DNA from: Paenibacillus sambharensis
Lineage (GTDB): Bacteria > Bacillota > Bacilli > Paenibacillales > Paenibacillaceae
Length of the DNA stretch: 64,000 bases
Assembly (NCBI RefSeq): GCF_003233845.1
Contig: NZ_QKRB01000045.1
Span: 1-64,000 of the forward strand
Reading direction: 5' to 3'
A program made the translations under genes and the position numbers. The notes beneath the pieces were generated by a model, which did not search any database, had not been told where the DNA came from, and saw nothing but the letters and a program-made list of their open reading frames with translations. Shown here one piece after another: positions 26,115-34,743 of this stretch (its first letter is position 1; each line of letters starts with the position of its first letter).

Positions 26115-26573
26115 ATGAAGGCAGAATATATCAATCCGTTTCTGGAATCGGCAAGAGTCGTCATTGAGCAGATGGTCAGTATCCGCCCGGAAACCGGGCA
26201 GCTAGGCATTAAAGAAGTTATTTTCGTCGAGAACTATATCTGGATACAAATTGGTATGACAGGTCAAATGAGCGGCGATATTGTATTTGGTATAAGTGAG
26301 CCTGTGGCTTTGAAGCTGGTTTCAGCTATGATGGGCGGGTTTGCAATTACTGAAATAGATGAGATTGGCAAGAGTGCGATCTCGGAGCTTGGCAACATGA
26401 TTAGCGGTAACGCCAGCACGATGCTGTTTAATCAGGGCGTCAAGGTTGATATTACACCACCTAAGGTATTGCATTCCGCGCAGGCAGCCGGTTTTACTCC
26501 TCATAAAGCACTCACCATTCCGCTTATAATGGAAGGGATCGGCGAACTGGATATCCAGGTACTGATCGCGTAA
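26115..26573 (+). CDS. cheX: CheX-like CheY-phosphate phosphatase
   Basis: A 152-residue protein of the CheC/CheX/FliY family that removes phosphate from CheY~P and ends the chemotactic signal. The active helix ISELGNMISGNASTMLFNQG has the E-x-x-N pair (Glu91, Asn94). Only one such helix is visible, as in CheX. The final beta segments (ALTIPLIMEGIGELDIQVLI) match the family. It is not in a che operon here; a chemoreceptor gene lies 8 kb away. ATG 26115 has GGGGGAAATG upstream. Confidence 0.85.
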   Translation: MKAEYINPFLESARVVIEQMVSIRPETGQLGIKEVIFVENYIWIQIGMTGQMSGDIVFGISEPVALKLVSAMMGGFAITEIDEIGKSAISELGNMISGNASTMLFNQGVKVDITPPKVLHSAQAAGFTPHKALTIPLIMEGIGELDIQVLIA

Positions 26574-26579
26574 CATTTT

Positions 26580-26604
26580 ACTCCCCGGCAGGGGAGTTTT
26601 TTTT
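26580..26604 (+). terminator. Intrinsic terminator after cheX
   Basis: ACTCCCC (26580-26586), loop GGCA, GGGGAGT (26591-26597), then a run of T. Confidence 0.9.
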
Positions 26605-26651
26605 GCTTATTGTGCCAGATTTTTAGTAAACTGATAAGCAGGTGATGCGAA

Positions 26652-27425
26652 ATGCTGACAGGGAAGAAAGTACTGATAACCGGTGCAAGCAGCGGTATTG
26701 GGGCATTAACCGCCCAAATGCTGGCAAAGCGGGGGGCTGTCCCGATTCTGACCGGACGTAACGAAGCGAAGCTTAAGGAGGCGTCCTCGCTTATTGGGGG
26801 CAGGCACGGCGTCTACGTTCTGGATGTGAATGACAATGCAGAGGTACAACGGGTCACGCAGCAGATTATAGCAGACTACGAGGGCTTGGACGTGCTTCTT
26901 AACAATGCAGGTTATGCCGTCTTTGATTATTTTGAAGACGCGAAGGTTGAAGATTTTGAAGAGATGATGAATACGAATTACATGGGAATCGTCCGGTGTA
27001 CGAAGGCAATTCTTCCCGTCTTTCTCCGCCAGGGGTATGGGCAGATCGTGAATGTCGCCTCAATGGCAGGGAAGATTGGAACGGCGAAGTCTACCGCTTA
27101 TACGGCGACCAAGCATGCCGTACTGGGGTTCACGAATGCGCTGCGGGCTGAGATGAAGGGCAAAGGGATAACGGTGTCAGCCGTCAATCCGGGACCGATT
27201 GACACACCGTTCTTTACGAAGGCCGACCCGGAGGGGACTTATGTCCGGAACGTCCAAGCCTTTATGATGAAGCCCGAACGGGTATCCGCTGCCATTCTGA
27301 AGGTGATTGATAAAGGAATTGCGGAAGTAGATCTTCCGCTGTCGGCCGCTGCCGGAATCAAGCTGTATCAGCTGTTCCCGAGACTGGCAGACAGACTGGT
27401 CGGCCCTATGCTTAATAAAAAATAG
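26652..27425 (+). CDS. Short-chain dehydrogenase/reductase
   Basis: A 257-residue NAD(P)-dependent oxidoreductase. TGASSGIG (10-17) binds the nucleotide and NNAG (84-87) is conserved. The catalytic Ser137, Tyr150 and Lys154 are in VASMAGKIG and YTATK. NPGPIDTPFF is the usual post-catalytic loop. The TGRNEAKL segment after strand 2 carries an Arg, favouring NADP. The branch resembles B. subtilis YqjQ-type SDRs. The substrate is unknown. The helicase gene follows 34 bases later. Confidence 0.85.
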   Translation: MLTGKKVLITGASSGIGALTAQMLAKRGAVPILTGRNEAKLKEASSLIGGRHGVYVLDVNDNAEVQRVTQQIIADYEGLDVLLNNAGYAVFDYFEDAKVEDFEEMMNTNYMGIVRCTKAILPVFLRQGYGQIVNVASMAGKIGTAKSTAYTATKHAVLGFTNALRAEMKGKGITVSAVNPGPIDTPFFTKADPEGTYVRNVQAFMMKPERVSAAILKVIDKGIAEVDLPLSAAAGIKLYQLFPRLADRLVGPMLNKK

Positions 27426-27459
27426 TTTACAATCGAGACGCGGCATGAGGAGGATCATC

Positions 27460-28917
27460 ATGGTGACAAGCTGGGAGCAGCTGGAACTCCGTTCCGAGCT
27501 TATCGGACAGTTGAAGGATTTTGAAATAACCGAACCGACAACGGTTCAGCAGGAAGCAATTCCTGCAATCGCATCCGGAAGAGACTTATATGCCAGATCT
27601 CAGACGGGTACGGGAAAGACGCTGGCCTATCTGCTGCCGCTGCTTAACCGCATGGATGCGGCTGTCCCGGATATTCAAGCGGTTGTACTTGCGCCGACAC
27701 AGGAGCTCGCCATGCAGATTGTCCGTGTGGCGGAGCGCTATGCGGAGGCTTGCGGACTGCGGGTGCAGCAGCTGATCGGGGGAGCCGCATTGAAGCGGCA
27801 GGTTGAGAAGCTGAAGCTGAAGCCGCATCTCATTGTGGGAACGCCAGGCCGGATTAATGAGCTTGTAGGCCAGCGCAAGCTGAAGCTGCACAACGCGCGA
27901 ACGATCGTGATTGATGAAGCGGACCAGATGTTTGAGCTTGGCTCGACCAAAGAGGTTGAAACGGTTATATCGGCTCTCGGCCCGGACCGCCAGATCGCCT
28001 TCTTCTCGGCGACGCTTCCAGAGGAGATGGAACGGCTTGCCGGCAGATGGATGAAGGAACCCGTGCGAATTGATGTGCAGCCTGAGCACCGGGTGGCTGA
28101 GACGATTAGCCACTATTACATCTTTAGCGAAGGCAGGGACAAGTTTGAGACGGCGAAGAAGCTTCTGCATGCCTTTGCGCCATCCTCGGCGCTTCTGTTC
28201 ATGAATGACACAGACCAGATCGCGAATTGGGAAGCGAAGCTTTCGTTCGAAGGATTTACTGTTGAATCCCTGTATGGAGACGCAGATAAGCTGAAGCGGT
28301 CTCAGACACTTGAGCGTTTCAGAAGCGGCCGGTGCCAGCTGCTGCTTGCGACCGATGTCGCGGCAAGAGGGATTGATATCGAGCATCTGCCGCTTGTGCT
28401 GAATATCGATGCGCCGCAGGACCCCGACCGCTATGTGCACCGCGCCGGGCGGACAGGCCGGATGGGCCGGGAAGGTACCGTTTTTACAATCGTAACCTTC
28501 CGGGACAGTTACCTGGCTGAGAAGCTTTCCAAGCGCCTTGGTATTGAAATTAAAGAACGGGTCCTGTTCGGCGGGAAAATTCTGGCGCGTGAAGAGCTGA
28601 AGCGCGGCACAAGGAATAGTTCTTCCCCAAGGAGCGCTGGAACCGGCAGAACTCCTGCAACCAGGGGAGATAAGGATGTCAGGAGTGGTAAAGGACGCTC
28701 AGGAGATGCAGGTAAGGGCGCATCCAGCGGCTTGACCGGAGCTCCGTCTTCCCCTGCAGGCCGCAAGGAGCTTCCCCCAGGGCACGGCAGAGAGGCTGTA
28801 AGGAAGCTTTCGCCAGCCAAGGCAAAGGCGGAGAAGGAGAAGGAACGGAAGAACAAGGGAGCGCCCAAGTGGCTTAAGGCCAAGCGTGAGAACGGCAGCG
28901 AAGATCAGCAGAAGTAG
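27460..28917 (+). CDS. DEAD-box RNA helicase with basic tail
   Basis: A 485-residue ATP-dependent RNA helicase. Motifs in order: Q-motif FEITEPTTVQQEAIP, SQTGTGKT (I), PTQELAMQI (Ia), GTPGR (Ib), VIDEADQMF (II), FFSAT (III), ATDVAARGIDIE (V) and HRAGRTGRMG (VI). After the core, about residues 380-485 are disordered, Gly/Ser/Arg/Lys-rich (VRSGKGRSGDAGKGASSGLT) and probably bind RNA. No DbpA-type RNA-recognition domain is seen. Likely roles are cold-shock or ribosome assembly, by family. ATG 27460 has GAGGAGG upstream and is preferred to an ATG five codons earlier. Confidence 0.9.
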   Translation: MVTSWEQLELRSELIGQLKDFEITEPTTVQQEAIPAIASGRDLYARSQTGTGKTLAYLLPLLNRMDAAVPDIQAVVLAPTQELAMQIVRVAERYAEACGLRVQQLIGGAALKRQVEKLKLKPHLIVGTPGRINELVGQRKLKLHNARTIVIDEADQMFELGSTKEVETVISALGPDRQIAFFSATLPEEMERLAGRWMKEPVRIDVQPEHRVAETISHYYIFSEGRDKFETAKKLLHAFAPSSALLFMNDTDQIANWEAKLSFEGFTVESLYGDADKLKRSQTLERFRSGRCQLLLATDVAARGIDIEHLPLVLNIDAPQDPDRYVHRAGRTGRMGREGTVFTIVTFRDSYLAEKLSKRLGIEIKERVLFGGKILAREELKRGTRNSSSPRSAGTGRTPATRGDKDVRSGKGRSGDAGKGASSGLTGAPSSPAGRKELPPGHGREAVRKLSPAKAKAEKEKERKNKGAPKWLKAKRENGSEDQQK

Positions 28918-28983
28918 AAGCATTAAGCCCAGGATGAGCAATCTCTTAATGACGGGCATTTGCTGGCTGCCAGCCTAGATTTG

Positions 28984-29033
28984 AGCCGCAGGTAGATGCG
29001 CTGGCTGCACCAGTGGATACCCTGCGGCTGTTT
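28984..29033 (+). terminator. Probable terminator after the helicase gene
   Basis: AGCCGCAGG (28984-28992) pairs with CCTGCGGCT (29021-29029) across a long loop, followed by GTTTCTC. Confidence 0.55.
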
Positions 29034-29071
29034 CTCATAGCCGGGCCAAACTATGAATATGAGGTGATACG

Positions 29072-29839
29072 GTGAGCAAGGAACCGATCTTGAAGGTAAG
29101 CGGGCTCACAGGAGGATACAGTCCAAGGAAACCTGTTCTGCATGATGTAACCTTCGGAATTCAGCCGGGGGAAATGGTGGGCCTCATTGGACTTAACGGT
29201 GCGGGTAAAAGCACGACAATCAAGCATATTCTGGGTTTGATGCAGCCTCACAGCGGAGATGTGCGCATCAAGGGTACGTCGCTTGATGATAACCCGGAGG
29301 TATACCGTTCGGCATTTGCCTATGTTCCAGAGACACCGGTGCTGTTTGACGAGCTTACGGTAGAGGACCATCTCCGTTTGACCGGAATGGCTTACGATGT
29401 GCCCGATTCCGCCTATACGAAGCGATGCGACGACCTGCTTAAGGAATTCCATATGAATCCGAAGAGAAAAGCATTCGCAGGCCATCTGTCCAAAGGGATG
29501 AAGCAGAAGGTCATGCTGATGAATGCGCTTCTGGCAGAGCCGCCGCTGTACATAATCGACGAACCGTTTGTGGGTCTTGACCCGCTAGGCATACGTTCGC
29601 TCCTTGAGCGTCTTGTAGAGGTTAAGCGCAAGGGGGCGGCCATTCTGATGAGCTCGCATATTCTTGCGACTGTAGAGTCGTACTGCGATCGTTACCTGGT
29701 GCTTCATGGCGGCAGACTGGTGGCCAGCGGTACCCTGGAGGATGTCAGGAAGACTGCAGGCGATTCTGCTTCTTCACTGGAAGAGGCCTTCTACAGACTG
29801 GTCATAGAAGAGGGAGACACCAATGGACCGGTCGCTTGA
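29072..29839 (+). CDS. ecsA: ABC transporter ATP-binding protein EcsA
   Basis: A 255-residue ATPase. Walker A GLNGAGKST (40-48), signature LSKGMKQKVML, Walker B YIIDEPFVGLD and the switch histidine in SSHILATV are all intact. Pairing with the EcsB-type membrane protein identifies it. In B. subtilis the Ecs transporter affects protein secretion, regulated intramembrane proteolysis and sporulation; what it moves is debated. The start is GTG 29072 after GAGGTGAT. It overlaps ecsB by 17 bases. Confidence 0.85.
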   Translation: MSKEPILKVSGLTGGYSPRKPVLHDVTFGIQPGEMVGLIGLNGAGKSTTIKHILGLMQPHSGDVRIKGTSLDDNPEVYRSAFAYVPETPVLFDELTVEDHLRLTGMAYDVPDSAYTKRCDDLLKEFHMNPKRKAFAGHLSKGMKQKVMLMNALLAEPPLYIIDEPFVGLDPLGIRSLLERLVEVKRKGAAILMSSHILATVESYCDRYLVLHGGRLVASGTLEDVRKTAGDSASSLEEAFYRLVIEEGDTNGPVA

Positions 29840-31067
29840 GGGGCTGTGGCGCAGACGGTCGGCCGACTTCTGGAAGGAAGCATCCCCTTACATCCGTTAC
29901 ATGCTGCAGAGCGGTTTTCCCGCCTTTCTCTCTCTCGTCGGCATTGCATTCCTCGTCAGCTATGGCAGCTTCCTGAGACAGGTGCCGGAGCATTACCCGA
30001 TTGCCTTGACGGGAGCCGCCGTACTGCTGCCATTCGTCTGCTGGTCGCCGCTGCGCAGCTGGCTGGTTCCAGCGGATACCGTCTTTCTGATGCCGCGGGA
30101 GAGTGGAATGAAGCCTTACATACTCCGCTCGGCAAGGCGCGGCCTAATTGTCACATCCATCTGGACGGCGGTCGTTCTGATCGCTTTTCTGCCGCTTTAC
30201 TACAAGGGAACAGTGCCGGTGCATCCGCTGGCAGCGGCAGCCGTGCTGGCCGTGCTGAAATGCCTGCATGCCTATGCAGCATGGATAGAGAGACGAATGA
30301 CCTATTCGTCTGCCCGCAGATTGTATCGTCTGCTGAGGTGGGCACTGACCATCATCATACTCGTATCCTTGTTTACCTTCCCGCTGTGGAAAACACTGCT
30401 GTTCCTGCTCGGAGCCGCAGGTGTCGTATACGCGGCGCTCAAGCTGCCGCGCAAGCACAGATTTCCTTGGGAGCGGCTGATCATCGAGGAAGCGCGGACG
30501 AGACGGGGGTACTACCGTTTCTTCAGCATGTTTATTGATGTTCCTGCTGCAGGGACTGCAGTGGCCAAGCGCGCTTATCTGTCCTGGCTGCCATCTCTGG
30601 TGCCCTACAGGAGACGAAGCACTTATACCTTTCTGTATACCCAGACGATTACCAGAACGGAGACCGGAGGAATTCTGCTGCGACTGACAGGACTTGGGGC
30701 GCTGTCCTCGTTCTTTGCTGCGCAGAGCGGGTCACTTAACGGCTGGGCCGCTGTCGCTCTCTGCTGCTTGTTCACAGCAGTGCTTGGCATGCAGCTGGGA
30801 GCGGTCCGCCATGCCCACCGGTATACGGTATGGCAGCATGTATATCCGCTGCCTGTCGCGACGCGCTTTCAGTCGCTGCTGAGGGCTGCGCGCACTGCAC
30901 ATCTCATCTGTGCCGTACTGATTGCATGCTTTACTGTCATTCCGCTGGCTCTTCAGAGCTTGTGGCTGCCGGCAGCGACTGCCGCACTGTTCGTGCTTCT
31001 ATATGCGGCTGTCATTGCCCCTTACCGCCTCTCAGCGAGAATGGCTAAGGAGAACGAGGATGACTAA
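29823..31067 (+). CDS. ecsB: ABC transporter permease EcsB
   Basis: A 414-residue polytopic membrane protein with hydrophobic segments including FPAFLSLVGIAFLVSYGSFL, YPIALTGAAVLLPFVCWSPL and ALTIIILVSLFTFPLWKTLL, plus a C-terminal group of helices. The family feature FSMFIDVPAAGTAVAKRAYL lies in the central loop. It is encoded directly after ecsA with an overlap, the standard arrangement. About 408 residues is usual for EcsB, so the length is normal. Confidence 0.85.
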   Translation: MDRSLEGLWRRRSADFWKEASPYIRYMLQSGFPAFLSLVGIAFLVSYGSFLRQVPEHYPIALTGAAVLLPFVCWSPLRSWLVPADTVFLMPRESGMKPYILRSARRGLIVTSIWTAVVLIAFLPLYYKGTVPVHPLAAAAVLAVLKCLHAYAAWIERRMTYSSARRLYRLLRWALTIIILVSLFTFPLWKTLLFLLGAAGVVYAALKLPRKHRFPWERLIIEEARTRRGYYRFFSMFIDVPAAGTAVAKRAYLSWLPSLVPYRRRSTYTFLYTQTITRTETGGILLRLTGLGALSSFFAAQSGSLNGWAAVALCCLFTAVLGMQLGAVRHAHRYTVWQHVYPLPVATRFQSLLRAARTAHLICAVLIACFTVIPLALQSLWLPAATAALFVLLYAAVIAPYRLSARMAKENEDD

Positions 31068-31091
31068 CAGATTCTAAGGAGGAAATTAATC

Positions 31092-32159
31092 ATGGGAGAT
31101 CCGCGAGTGAAGGAATTGGCCCGCATACTGGTGCATCATTCGATTGATGTGCAGCCCGGGGAGAAGATATTAATCATGGGAGATGCCGAGACGGCTCCGC
31201 TCATTAAGGAGGTTTACCGCTCGGTACTGAAAGCCGGGGGGCATCCCATGCTGCAGGTTGGCCTGGCCGAGCTGAACAAAATTATGTACGATGAGGCGAG
31301 CAGCGCACAGCTTGATGATGTAGACGTGCTTGAATGGCTGTATCATCGGGCTGATGGTCTGATACGCATTCTGGGTTCTGCAAACAACAAGGAACTGACG
31401 AACGTTGATCCCGAGAAGCTGAAGCAGCGCAGCCGTGCGACCTCCAAGCTTTCCCGTTATCTGATGCAGGGCGGCGCCAAGTGGGTGCTCACGATGTTTC
31501 CTACACAGGCGCAGGCACAGGACGCGGACATGTCGCTGGAGGAGTATGAGCATTTCGTCTACAGTGCAACCAATGTGGATTATGCGGCGATGGAGCGCTC
31601 CATGCTCGGTGCTATCGAGAAGTTTAACGCGGCCAGCAAGGTTCGTATTGTCGGCAAAGAGACGGATCTGACCGTTGATATCGCGGGCCGTTCGGCAGTT
31701 ATCTGTGCAGGCAACCGCAACGTTCCCGATGGGGAGTTCTATTTTTCTCCGAATCACCTGCTCACGGAGGGCCATATCTATTATGAATGGCCAACCATTT
31801 ATAACGGCAGGGAGATCTCGGGCATCCGACTGCGTTTTGAGAAGGGCAGGGTAGTGGATTCTTCAGCGGAAAAGGGCGAAGAAGCGCTTGCTGCTGCGCT
31901 GGATACGGATGAGGGGGCAAGATTTCTTGGCGAGCTTGGGATTGGCGTAAACTATGGCATTACACGGCCAACCAAAGATATTCTGTTCGATGAGAAAATC
32001 GGGGGCTCGGTCCACCTGGCTCTTGGACGAGCCTACGAAATGGGCGGCGCCGGCAATGAATCCGATATTCACTGGGACATGGTGAAGAACCTGAAAGATG
32101 GCGGCGAGATTTACTTGGACGGTGTTCTGGTCCAGAAGAATGGCCAGTGGGTATTCTGA
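31092..32159 (+). CDS. Aminopeptidase, M29 family
   Basis: A 355-residue cytoplasmic metallo-aminopeptidase of the AmpS/PepS type. PDGEFYFSPNHLLTEGHIYY and EWPTIYNGREISGIRLRFEK carry conserved acidic ligands. HLALGRAYEMGGAGNESDIH then WDMV provides the histidine and aspartate of the two-metal site. The family releases N-terminal residues from peptides with broad specificity. It is somewhat shorter than the about 410-residue AmpS, and closer to a shorter clade common in Paenibacillus. It has an ideal AAGGAGG site, 24 bases after ecsB. Confidence 0.85.
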   Translation: MGDPRVKELARILVHHSIDVQPGEKILIMGDAETAPLIKEVYRSVLKAGGHPMLQVGLAELNKIMYDEASSAQLDDVDVLEWLYHRADGLIRILGSANNKELTNVDPEKLKQRSRATSKLSRYLMQGGAKWVLTMFPTQAQAQDADMSLEEYEHFVYSATNVDYAAMERSMLGAIEKFNAASKVRIVGKETDLTVDIAGRSAVICAGNRNVPDGEFYFSPNHLLTEGHIYYEWPTIYNGREISGIRLRFEKGRVVDSSAEKGEEALAAALDTDEGARFLGELGIGVNYGITRPTKDILFDEKIGGSVHLALGRAYEMGGAGNESDIHWDMVKNLKDGGEIYLDGVLVQKNGQWVF

Positions 32160-32190
32160 GCCTGAAGATGGCTGCGATTCCTTCCCTTCC

Positions 32191-32643
32191 CTAGAACTGC
32201 CGGGCTGCCCGCTCAAGCTGCAGGCAGAACGAACGGTTATGCATAATGAAGAAGGAAGACAGGTCATAACGGTTATTGGCCGGCTCCAGAGTCACGAGCA
32301 GACGATGACGCATCTGCTTTATGGCATGCTGCACGAACTGATCGGCCCGTCTGGTACGCTCGCAGGTTACGTAAGCATACAGGGAATGATCGAACGGTTC
32401 ATCCAGCAGGCTGACACCGGCACAGGAAAATTCCGTTTGAATGCCAGCTCTTCTGAGCGCCTGAAGCGCAGGAAGCAGCTCGGCATCAACGGCGGTGTCG
32501 TCCCAGCCGACTGTTTGCTTTGGCTTCTTGACCAGCTTGTCCCGTTCCACCCAAACCGCAAGCTCCTGTTTCCGGCGAATCCACCGTTCCCGGGAATGGG
32601 AGCTTATTATATTTTCTGCATGTTCGTGCTGTGCGTTCGTCAT
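32191..32643 (-). CDS. Unknown protein in a Zur-like operon
   Basis: A 150-residue soluble protein that I do not recognise. The N-terminal 35 residues are helical and charged (HSRERWIRRKQELAVWVERD). VGWDDTAVDAELLPALQALR then AGIQTEFSCAGVSLLDEPFD resembles families in which a short Ser-Cys loop follows a helix. Two cysteines (SCAGV, VTCER) and several histidines are present. It starts 5 bases after the ferredoxin-like gene and should be transcribed with it from the promoter at 33108-33136, under the Zur-like operator. A role in metal limitation is inference from that context. Confidence 0.65.
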   Translation of the reverse strand: MTNAQHEHAENIISSHSRERWIRRKQELAVWVERDKLVKKPKQTVGWDDTAVDAELLPALQALRRAGIQTEFSCAGVSLLDEPFDHSLYAYVTCERTRRADQFVQHAIKQMRHRLLVTLEPANNRYDLSSFFIMHNRSFCLQLERAARQF

Positions 32644-32648
32644 TTCAA

Positions 32649-33005
32649 CTACCCCTTTAAAGTTCCTTCTGCAGAGCTTCCCGCTGCTATGAATGTCCGG
32701 TCGAATGAATAGCTGATATGGGATTCAAGACGCTCGCCCGCCAGGTGCCTTCTTACTAATTCTCTTCCGGAATCGGGCGTAATATCTCTATACCATACTC
32801 CTTCAGGATAGGCGATTACAACACATGCATCCGCACAGCGTCCGTTGCAGCGGGTGCGGGTGGTATGAATTAGGCGGTCGGCATTAAGGGCGGAGATTTC
32901 CTCTCTTATGGCCTGTGTGACTTCTTCCCCCAATCGCTTCATACAGCTGCCGCCATTGCAGATCAGCAGGTGACAGCTGGTCTCCTCCAAGTTCCATGTA
33001 GCCAT
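32649..33005 (-). CDS. Thioredoxin-like [2Fe-2S] ferredoxin-domain protein
   Basis: A 118-residue protein. Cys16 and Cys21 (ICNGGSC), plus Cys53 and Cys57 (RCNGRC), have the spacing of thioredoxin-like [2Fe-2S] ferredoxins. The conserved VVIAYPEGVWYRDI follows, as in that family. Extra cysteines at 11 and 61 are unusual. The ATG at 33005 has GAGAGGAG upstream; an earlier ATG would add 22 residues without a site. Family members sit in cobalt, iron and hydrogenase contexts, but none is specifically known to me as zinc-regulated. The operator upstream suggests induction when zinc is short. It could also be a metal-binding chaperone rather than an electron carrier. Confidence 0.75.
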   Translation of the reverse strand: MATWNLEETSCHLLICNGGSCMKRLGEEVTQAIREEISALNADRLIHTTRTRCNGRCADACVVIAYPEGVWYRDITPDSGRELVRRHLAGERLESHISYSFDRTFIAAGSSAEGTLKG

Positions 33006-33088
33006 TACGGGCTCCTCTCTGTACTTCATCCAAAATATGCCTTGTGAACTTACACATCCATAAGATTTCACTGCATCGGGCAGAAACT

Positions 33089-33107
33089 AATAGTAATTAT
33101 TACTATT
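33089..33107. promoter_or_regulatory. Second Zur-like operator, perfect 9-1-9 palindrome
   Basis: AATAGTAAT-T-ATTACTATT is perfectly symmetric. Its core AGTAATnATTACT is identical to the operator at 19806-19818. It adjoins the -10 box of the minus-strand promoter and would cover the transcription start. Confidence 0.75.
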
Positions 33108-33136
33108 ATAATAACAAGTATATGCGTGAGCGTCAA
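33108..33136 (-). promoter_or_regulatory. Sigma-A promoter of the ferredoxin-like operon
   Basis: On the minus strand TTGACG (complement of 33131-33136), exactly 17 bases, TATTAT (complement of 33108-33113), directly followed by the palindromic operator. Confidence 0.7.
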
Positions 33137-33155
33137 TTTCGACCTGTATATAATA

Positions 33156-33191
33156 AAGGCTGTCACGGTCGATATTGGCCGTGACAGCCTT
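33156..33191 (-). terminator. Terminator of the aminotransferase gene (bidirectional shape)
   Basis: AAGGCTGTCACGG (33156-33168) pairs perfectly with CCGTGACAGCCTT (33179-33191). On the minus strand it is followed by TATTATATA. It lies 26 bases past the stop at 33217 and ends 20 bases before the next minus-strand promoter. Confidence 0.85.
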
Positions 33192-33216
33192 GGTGCTAAG
33201 CTGCTTAGTGGCGGCG

Positions 33217-34527
33217 CTAGACTCCGGTCTTGGCAGCCGTGACGTCCTGAACAGCCTGATAGATCGTATCATACAGCTCTTCCAGGTGAGGCTCCTCAAT
33301 ACAAGAAAACGCGACCCGAAGATCGGTTTCTCCCAGAGCGATTGTACCGATTCCATATTCATCCAGCAGCCGCTGACGCACGGATTCGGCATCTGCCTCT
33401 TTGAGCTTAAGGCACATGAAATAACCTGAGTTAAACGGATAATAGGTCCATACATCTTCATAGCGGCCGCTGTCGAGAAGCTCCTTAACCCGGTTGGCAC
33501 GGCCCTTCATGATCGTGTACTTCTCTTCCTTCTGGGCTTCAAATTCCGGTGAATTCAGTGCATGCAGTACGAACGTCTGGGTAGGGTGCGGGCCGCTCGA
33601 GATCGTGGCACGGATAATACCCAGTGTCTTCTGCTCCAGCGCATTCAGCAGGTCAGCCGACTCGGATGCATAGGTGATGAAACCGACGCGGAAGCCCCAT
33701 ACATACTCTTCCTTCGTAGCCCCGTCCACCTTCACAGCAAGAACTCGCGGATGCAGGCCGGCAAGCTTGCCGAAGAGCGACTCTTGTGCAGAGTCCTCGA
33801 AGAACAGGCCGAAGTATGCGTCATCGGTAACCGCTACGACGTTTACCCCGGCTTCCGCTGCATCACGGATCGCTGCTGTGATTTCGTCATATTCCTGAGC
33901 CCCCGGCGTGTAACCGGTCGGATTGTTCGGGAAGTTCAGCAGAACGATCGCCTTGCCTTTGTCTTTCTGCGCGAGCAGCGCTTCCCGCAGCGCGGCGCTA
34001 TTGAATCTGTATTGTTCATTATAGAGCGGATACTCGACGATTGTGGCGCCGCGCCGCACGCCGAAGGTCAGCTCATAATTTTCCCAGTTCTTGTTAGGTA
34101 TAACGACGGCATCACCCGGCCCTGCGAACAGGTCAGCTACAATACTGAGCCCGTGCGTGAGCGCGTTGGTAACGATCGGATTGCCGAATGACTTTCCTTC
34201 GAGGGAAGGGTTTTCCTTCAGCATCTTGGACCGCCAGGCTGTACGAAGCTCCGGTTTGCCGGCAGGAGGGGCATATTCATACAAGTCTTTCGGATTGTAA
34301 GCGGAGAGTGTCTCCTGAATCACTTTGAGATGCATCGGCTGGCCCCCTTCGGTGGCGATGCCGATCGTTGCGTTGAACTTCTTCGCCTTGGCTTTGGCCT
34401 CCGCTGACTGGCTAAGAATACCTACCTTTGGGAAATAGATGGCTTTGCCAAGGTCGGACAATACAGCGTGGACATGCGGATTTTCCCGCTCAATCGTTTC
34501 ATTCAACTGCTGGGCAAGTGGGTTCAT
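33217..34527 (-). CDS. Class I/II aminotransferase
   Basis: A 436-residue PLP-dependent aminotransferase. NFPNNPTGYTPG is the Asn-Pro loop, VAVTDDAYFGLFFED the pyridine-binding Asp region, and KVDGATKEEYVWGFRVGFIT the Schiff-base lysine segment followed by the substrate-binding arginine. The active-site lysine context (GATKEEYVW) is distinct from AspB or AlaT and marks a separate Bacillales subgroup with longer chains. Substrate is unknown; aromatic or branched-chain amino acids are possible. ATG 34527 (start MNPLAQQLN) is chosen; ATG 34542 is an alternative. It is divergent from an AraC-type regulator, which may control it. Confidence 0.8.
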   Translation of the reverse strand: MNPLAQQLNETIERENPHVHAVLSDLGKAIYFPKVGILSQSAEAKAKAKKFNATIGIATEGGQPMHLKVIQETLSAYNPKDLYEYAPPAGKPELRTAWRSKMLKENPSLEGKSFGNPIVTNALTHGLSIVADLFAGPGDAVVIPNKNWENYELTFGVRRGATIVEYPLYNEQYRFNSAALREALLAQKDKGKAIVLLNFPNNPTGYTPGAQEYDEITAAIRDAAEAGVNVVAVTDDAYFGLFFEDSAQESLFGKLAGLHPRVLAVKVDGATKEEYVWGFRVGFITYASESADLLNALEQKTLGIIRATISSGPHPTQTFVLHALNSPEFEAQKEEKYTIMKGRANRVKELLDSGRYEDVWTYYPFNSGYFMCLKLKEADAESVRQRLLDEYGIGTIALGETDLRVAFSCIEEPHLEELYDTIYQAVQDVTAAKTGV

Positions 34528-34597
34528 GAATTCTTCTCTCATCCTTCCGAATAAGTCGTATCTTGGTCTCATGTCATGCAGAAACCGTTTGGCGACT

Positions 34598-34606
34598 ATT
34601 ATAACA
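34598..34606 (-). promoter_or_regulatory. Extended -10 promoter of the aminotransferase gene
   Basis: On the minus strand TGTTATAAT gives a perfect TATAAT with TG extension, about 70 bases before the coding start. The -35 is poor. Confidence 0.5.
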
Positions 34607-34743
34607 TCTTTTGGATACAAGGTACTATGATAAATGTCAGTTTTTTTGACGATGCCGGGACTAGTTGCGCGTTCTTTCACCCCTGTTGTATCATGACATC
34701 AGCAAGCCAGACAGGTTGAAGCTTAGGATTAAGGAGTGCCGAT

